Assembly (NCBI GenBank): GCA_002083405.1
Contig: LVWT01000054.1
Location: 62,001 to 126,000, forward strand
Reading direction: 5' to 3'
Source of the DNA: Nitrospira sp. SG-bin2
Lineage (GTDB): Bacteria > Nitrospirota > Nitrospiria > Nitrospirales > Nitrospiraceae
DNA length: 64,000 bases
The position numbers and the translations under genes were made by a program. The notes under the pieces were generated by a model. The model was not told the DNA's origin. It made no database searches and worked only from the letters and a program-made list of their open reading frames with translations. Below, in pieces: positions 61,940 through 64,000 of the stretch (its first letter is position 1; every line of letters starts with the position of its first letter).

Positions 61940-62511
61940 GATGGCATCCTCCTTGTTGCATCCGTAAAACGTGAAAGGTGAAATGTCAGAGGCGCGTCCG
62001 ACTTATTGAGCCTGAGCCTTTGCACCACCTCCTTTCCGACTCCGTGTGCGATGCGCCCACGCTCGGTACTTGAGCAATGGAGGTGCCGATGGGGGAGGGC
62101 CGGAAATTTCTGAACGATCCGTGGAATATTCAGGGGTTCGGGGAAATGAATATCAAAAGAAGGAATGCGGGGAAGCAGTGCCCATCACGGGATGCGGGGA
62201 TGGCCCCGCAAGAGGGAGGAGGAACGATACCCGTACCGATTCCTTGCTCCCCGAGCGCGCACGCAGGATCATCGGATTTGCAGACTATGGGTGGTGCTCG
62301 CTCAACAGGCGCAGTGGAATCAGCACGGGTGTCGTTCCGAGGGAAAGAAGATGAGCAAATTTGGAAGGATCGGTATCTATACTGCGGTCTTTAGGGATTT
62401 CGAGGTTTAGAAGGTTGGATATTGCTCTAACAGACAGAATTATTCGGTGGAGCTGGCTCTTACGAGAATTGGTCTTGACATTGTTAGCCCGTTAAGGGCA
62501 GCTAGCCAGGT
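61940..62511. other. 572-bp intergenic region with repeat copy 2
   Basis: Upstream of both the OmpA-like gene (-) and the 62512 gene (+). ORFs such as 62077-62394 run through the repeat in a frame also open at the 3205 copy and have no family match, so none is called. It contains the dispersed repeat at 62243-62316. Confidence 0.45.
62243..62316. repeat. Dispersed repeat, copy 2 (partner at 3205-3279)
   Basis: CTTGCTCCCCGAGCGCGCACGC then, after a divergent centre, GGTGCTCGCTC and GGCGCAGTG. Inverted arms GAGCGCGCAC (62253-62262) and GTGCTCGCTC (62294-62303). Same outer blocks and spacing as copy 1, 59 kb away. Confidence 0.6.
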
Positions 62512-63171
62512 ATGGGAAAGCAATCCAGGGGGAGAGGGAAATCGGTCAAAGTGTCCGAGTCACCGACTGGCGTGTCTCGGCTAAGCGGCCGGCTTCGGGG
62601 TTTTGGAATTTTCATCGCCGGTACTGTGTTCGGGCTCTACGTCGTTCACTGGTTTGTCGAGTTTCTTCCAGGGCCCGAGGTGGGAGCCACCGTTCAAGGT
62701 CTTCGCGGGACGACTCCGAACACATCTGGGTGTGTCTACTACACCCTAATGGTCAGGAGCGGTCAGCCTATTGAGTACGTGTATTTGAAGACACAATTTC
62801 CCGGAAAGGTAGGCAACTTCAAGGTCGGCCTCCCTCAGGAGGCTCAATCTGTGATGGCTGGGCGAATAGCGATGCAGGCTTGGGAAGCTGGGAAGGACGA
62901 AAACGGGAATTGCACGATTGTTCAAGCAGCAGTGAACAATACGGCAGATGTCCAGGCGTCTGCCGCTGGCAATATGATTACCATCCATGCTTCTAAGCTT
63001 CCGTCGAATACGTACATCATGGGAATGGTTGCTACGGTTGAGGGAGAGTCGAGCCTGAAGCCATCTCCAACTGGCCTATTTATCGAAGGTGAGTACGAGT
63101 ACGTGAAACTTGGTCAGACGGTTCGAAAGGTCCTGCCAATTTCGAACAAAGGCGTCACCGACACAAAATGA
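62512..63171 (+). CDS. Hypothetical single-pass membrane protein
   Basis: 219 residues: basic N-terminus (GKQSRGRGKSVKV), one membrane helix (about 32-51, FIAGTVFGLYVVHWFVEFL), and a beta-rich exterior domain (SGCVYYTLMVRSGQPIEYVYLKTQFPGKVGNFKVGLP, then NNTADVQASAAGNMITIHASKLPSNTYIMG) that looks like a predicted immunoglobulin-like sandwich. No family recognised. No strong ribosome-binding site before the ATG. Confidence 0.62.
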   Translation: MGKQSRGRGKSVKVSESPTGVSRLSGRLRGFGIFIAGTVFGLYVVHWFVEFLPGPEVGATVQGLRGTTPNTSGCVYYTLMVRSGQPIEYVYLKTQFPGKVGNFKVGLPQEAQSVMAGRIAMQAWEAGKDENGNCTIVQAAVNNTADVQASAAGNMITIHASKLPSNTYIMGMVATVEGESSLKPSPTGLFIEGEYEYVKLGQTVRKVLPISNKGVTDTK

Positions 63172-63532
63172 GTATGCATAGATTGGAGTTCATGGGGCAG
63201 ACACCTTCTCTGGCCATATGAGCATTTCTGAGACCTGAAAGGTGGACGATCTTCAATCACCAGTTACTAAGGTCTTCCTAGAGCATGAGTGACGCGGTAA
63301 CCTACTGCTCGGTCCCAAGCGGAGACAAGCGCGGCCCCGCTTTGCTCCGTCTGCTTTATTATCGTATCCGGGAATGCGCCCTCCGCAAGGGGCAGTTTAT
63401 GGGGTTTCTGTAGGTTCACCCGACAGGGAGTGAGGCATAGCATTCTTGACAGGTTGCGAAAACGCTGTGTAGAGTTTGGTTTGTTCTACAGTCTTTTTAG
63501 GCCGTACATTTTAATCACGAGGGGAAGAAACG
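63172..63532. other. 361-bp intergenic region
   Basis: Holds a promoter for the SmbP-like gene near its right end. A 42-codon frame at 63285-63413 was considered and not called. Nothing else recognised. Confidence 0.4.
63446..63475 (+). promoter_or_regulatory. Sigma-70-like promoter of smbP-like gene
   Basis: Consensus TTGACA at 63446 and TAGAGT at 63470 with an 18-bp spacer, 58 bp upstream of the ATG at 63533. Confidence 0.6.
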
Positions 63533-63874
63533 ATGATCAGTAGATACTACCGTGCCGTCCTCATGGTGGTTGTGCTTGGAGCGTTCGTGACGGTGCCCCT
63601 GGTGAATGCCTATCCGACCGCATCGGGTAACGTGAGCCTGGCCATCGATCACGTGAAGCAAGCAGTGGCCCATGGTAAAGAGGGGCATGTTGACGAGCTT
63701 GTGAAGCATGCGGAAACGGCGCTGGATTTTGCGAAGATGGGAGGAAAAAGCTTGGAGGTGAGCGAAGGGATTCAGCACCTGAAAGAAGCCATTGCCCATG
63801 GCAAAGCTGGTCACGCCGACGTGGGAGTCGAACACCTCGAGGTCGCCCTCAAGCATTTATCTGAGTTCAATTGA
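63533..63874 (+). CDS. SmbP-like small metal-binding protein
   Basis: 113 residues with a signal peptide ending LVNAYPT. The mature helix bundle carries two histidine-spaced repeats: HVKQAVAHGKEGHVDELVKHAETAL and HLKEAIAHGKAGHADVGVEHLEVALKHL, each with His at regular helical positions. This design matches SmbP, the small periplasmic metal-binding protein first described from the ammonia oxidiser Nitrosomonas europaea, which binds copper and other divalent metals. GAGGGGAAG precedes the start. A role in copper buffering is inferred. Confidence 0.85.
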   Translation: MISRYYRAVLMVVVLGAFVTVPLVNAYPTASGNVSLAIDHVKQAVAHGKEGHVDELVKHAETALDFAKMGGKSLEVSEGIQHLKEAIAHGKAGHADVGVEHLEVALKHLSEFN

Positions 63875-64000
63875 TGGAGATGTTCCCGAGTGCATGCGAC
63901 TAAGTACTGGGGTCGCGTCTTGTTCAGTGCCTGCCAGCCGATCAGTGCGCATCTGCGGCTCTTCATCGTGTCGTCTGTAACTCCACGTTCACGATTTTTA

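Noticed and set aside
62077..62394. 105-codon ORF across the dispersed repeat
   Set aside because: Its frame includes the repeat, and the same frame is open at the other repeat copy (SCSPSAHAG), which explains it without a gene.
63285..63413. 42-codon ORF in the gap before the SmbP-like gene
   Set aside because: No ribosome-binding site, no signal or fold, and not needed by context.

Overview
The window reads as a piece of a Nitrospira-type (phylum Nitrospirota) chromosome. This is an inference from gene content. It has a cytochrome bc/Rieske cluster with two cytochrome-bd-like membrane subunits and several c-type cytochromes, a hopanoid pathway, ccdA-type cytochrome c maturation, and an SmbP-like metal-binding protein. 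No nitrite oxidoreductase catalytic subunit, ribosomal operon or CRISPR array lies in the window.

Layout. 1-2293 (minus): a two-component cluster with 4-bp ATGA overlaps: receiver protein, histidine kinase with a Rossmann-like N-terminus, and a truncated sensor. 2568-3183: BolA plus monothiol glutaredoxin. 3765-4767: small exported/membrane hypotheticals. 5083-7145: a heme-oxygenase-like protein overlapping by 1 nt a cobalamin-binding protein with the Wx9EH signature of B12 photoreceptors, a candidate unrecognised light or tetrapyrrole sensing module in relatively AT-rich DNA. 7569-10096 (minus): ahcY and metK. 10343-11661: TlpA-like redoxin and CcdA. Then a BamD-like lipoprotein, fabH, phoR-phoB, ispH and smc.

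21778-35542 has an isoprenoid/hopanoid theme. shc overlaps hpnG, and hpnG overlaps the first gene of an Mla-type lipid transporter (mlaE-F-D-C), followed by an Omp85-like barrel, dxs, ispG, a GT87-like glycosyltransferase, tRNA-Cys and hpnH. hpnH is linked by ATGA overlaps to a 31-codon ORF and an SH3-like protein.

36472-47919 is an 11 kb same-strand respiratory cluster: lipoprotein cytochrome c, bd-like subunit, membrane cytochrome c, PRC-barrel/Rieske fusion, cytochrome b, membrane protein with coiled coil, second bd-like subunit, two cytochromes c, an ethylbenzene-dehydrogenase-gamma-like heme b protein and a diheme cytochrome c lipoprotein. It probably forms a modified complex III or quinol-oxidising supercomplex. 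ubiA (minus) and a lipoprotein with a degenerate caspase fold follow.

51150-54296 is a small genomic island in tRNA-Thr(CGT). It is bounded by 48-bp direct repeats of the tRNA 3' half and carries a DUF3800 protein, an XRE regulator, two lipoproteins, a nuclease fragment and a fragment of the adjacent metallopeptidase gene that differs from the intact copy only by synonymous changes. No integrase remains.

54360-64000 holds a zinc metallopeptidase, a NarL-like regulator, small membrane proteins, two small basic proteins (one seemingly starting at ATC), an RRM RNA-binding protein, a staphylococcal-nuclease-like protein, an OmpA-domain protein and an SmbP-like protein. Several dispersed palindromic repeats lie between genes. 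All functions are assigned from sequence motifs and recalled family features; no database search was run.
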